Made by a program: the position numbers and the translations under genes
Notes under the pieces: generated by a model
What the model saw: only the letters and a program-made list of their open reading frames with translations
Databases searched by the model: none
Told to the model about the DNA's origin: nothing
Source: Borrelia recurrentis A1
Lineage (GTDB): Bacteria; Spirochaetota; Spirochaetia; Borreliales; Borreliaceae
Length of the DNA stretch: 36,869 nucleotides
Assembly: GCF_000019705.1 (NCBI RefSeq)
Contig: NC_011258.1
Coordinates: forward strand, 1 to 36,869
Direction: 5' to 3'
In this document: piece by piece, positions 35,871 to 36,869 of the stretch
Numbering within the stretch: the first letter of the stretch is position 1
Layout of the letters: each line of letters starts with the position of its first letter

Positions 35871-36039
35871 TTGTAAAGAAAGATAAGAAGTGAAATGTAG
35901 TTAAAAAAATTTAAATGAGTTGACGTTGCTCTAAAAATATGAAAATAAGGGGGAGAAGTAATGCAGGTTTTACTAAGAGTTTCATTTCTGATAAAATTCA
36001 GTTGGTAAGTTTTGTCCACTAAGAAAGATAATTATAAAA

Positions 36040-36175
36040 CTTTAAAGGTTGAATCGGCTAAGGTAAATGTTTCAATTGGAGCTGGAATATTAAGAGCTAT
36101 TGCTAACTTTGTTAAAGTTAAATTTTAATAATATTGAGGTAGCTAAAGATATTGTAAGTATTGCTATCTTATAAT
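36040..36175 (+). pseudogene. Small vlp relic at the end of the archive
   Basis: SAKVNVSIGAGILRAIANFV resembles the Vlp core AKASASIGAVSGADILQAIA, and after a stop NNIEVAKDIVSIAIL resembles IEKATDAAEIAIA. Nothing of the 5' or 3' end remains. Confidence 0.6.
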
Positions 36176-36376
36176 AATTTATTCATATTTATTAATCAAA
36201 GATTTGTCTTGTCTTTAGTACGATATTTATGCCATTAAAATTAAAAGAAGTAAAATTACTCTTCTATATATCTTATATATAAAAAATACATGAAACTTAC
36301 GAAGAATCAATATCTTGCATACTAATATAGTATTTAGGGTTTGTTATTAAGTAAAATAAGTGAATTTAGTTGATGT

Positions 36377-36846
36377 TCACGATACGAAGATATTAGAAAA
36401 GATTTGTTTTTGTATTTTGTGAGTTTTTTTATAGGAAATAATACCCATTTGTTTTAGATTTAGGTTAATGTATGATTTGAGAGTATGTATGTCTTTGTTA
36501 GAGTTTTGCTCAAGAAAAGAAGATTCAATTAGATTAGCAATAGTAGACTGTAATTCATTATTGTTATTTTTAAAAATAGTAAATTTGCAGTATTATGTAT
36601 ACGTAAATTTTCAAATGAATTAATAAAAATTAAGTTTTCAAGACTATTTAGTGAAGTAGGTTTACTTACAAGTTTGATACTTTTGTATTTTGGATGTTTT
36701 AAAATGGATTCATAAAAGTAAGAATTGTCCTTTTTGTTTAGAGATTGAAGAATAATAGAATAAATATATTCTAAATGTTTAGTAGTTATATTAGCAAGAA
36801 ATAATTTTTTGAGAATACGATTAAGTTTTATATAAATAATATTATA
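36377..36846 (-). pseudogene. Unrecognised broken gene at the right edge
   Basis: On the minus strand KLNRILKKLFLANITTKHLE and SLNSLENLIFINSFENLRIH read open from about 36840. Near 36565 the frame changes and continues QSTIANLIESSFLEQNSNKD and MGIISYKKTHKIQKQIFSNI to TGA 36377. The charged, helical composition over about 150 codons with a single shift argues for a former real gene. Upstream the frame meets a TGA close to the window end. I do not recognise the family. It lies outside the vlp archive and points toward it. Confidence 0.45.
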
Positions 36847-36869
36847 GTATCATGTGTATAATTAGTGAT

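Noticed and set aside
21328-36175. Regular alternation of cassettes and spacers considered as a CRISPR-like or integron-like array
   Set aside because: The units are vlp/vsp genes of 0.6-1.1 kb with their own terminators, and no integrase or cas gene is present; the known vmp archive explains them.
36181-36869. Right plasmid telomere
   Set aside because: No terminal hairpin-type inverted sequence is recognisable at the window end, and a broken gene runs close to the last bases.

Overview
The window looks like part of a linear plasmid from a relapsing-fever Borrelia. The DNA is very AT-rich. It carries about a dozen full or broken variable major protein (Vlp/Vsp) cassettes with the MGCNSGG lipobox, a Borrelia-type plasmid partition locus (PF57-PF50-PF32-PF49), a Bdr protein, a BBK32-type fibronectin-binding lipoprotein, and a plasmid-borne thyX, which relapsing-fever species have and Lyme spirochaetes lack. 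The amount of small-scale gene decay would suit a reductively evolving lineage such as B. recurrentis/B. duttonii, but the species cannot be fixed from the sequence alone.

Layout. (1) 1-8045: a row of surface lipoproteins, several of them PFam54-like (CspA/BBA64 family). Two are on the + strand, the first frameshifted in a poly-A tract. Four are on the - strand, three of which carry a single lesion near the 5' end. thyX (6191-7024, -) sits intact among them. (2) 8251-11915: three + strand lipoproteins, namely a P35/P37-like antigen, a small unnamed lipoprotein and a BBK32/Fbp protein, plus a collapsed second P35 copy. (3) 12473-15868: - strand archive of one vsp and two vlp cassettes. (4) 16063-16653 bdr, then a vlp remnant with an (ATT)12 microsatellite. 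(5) 17505-20317: partition locus read leftward, PF57, PF50, ParA (PF32), PF49 (amber-interrupted), with a 25-bp inverted repeat just upstream of PF57 and a GC-rich palindrome between parA and PF49. (6) 20318-21237: degenerate DNA. (7) 21328-36175: + strand archive of vlp and vsp cassettes and fragments. (8) 36377 to the end: an unrecognised broken - strand reading frame.

How it works together. PF57/50/32/49 keep the plasmid replicated and segregated. The vlp/vsp cassettes have good ribosome-binding sites, conserved 5' elements and strong 3' hairpins, but I found no promoter next to any of them. They are best read as silent donors for gene conversion into an expression site elsewhere. Most are in frame over the mature protein but broken at or just before the lipobox, as expected if only the mature part is copied. 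The archive arms on either side of the partition locus point outward and share a 47-bp identical inverted sequence. The left third supplies host-interaction lipoproteins (fibronectin/complement-type families) and thymidylate synthesis. No clearly undescribed system was found. The most unusual items are the decayed leaders, the in-place inversion inside a vlp remnant, the microsatellite, and the inverted repeats around the partition locus.
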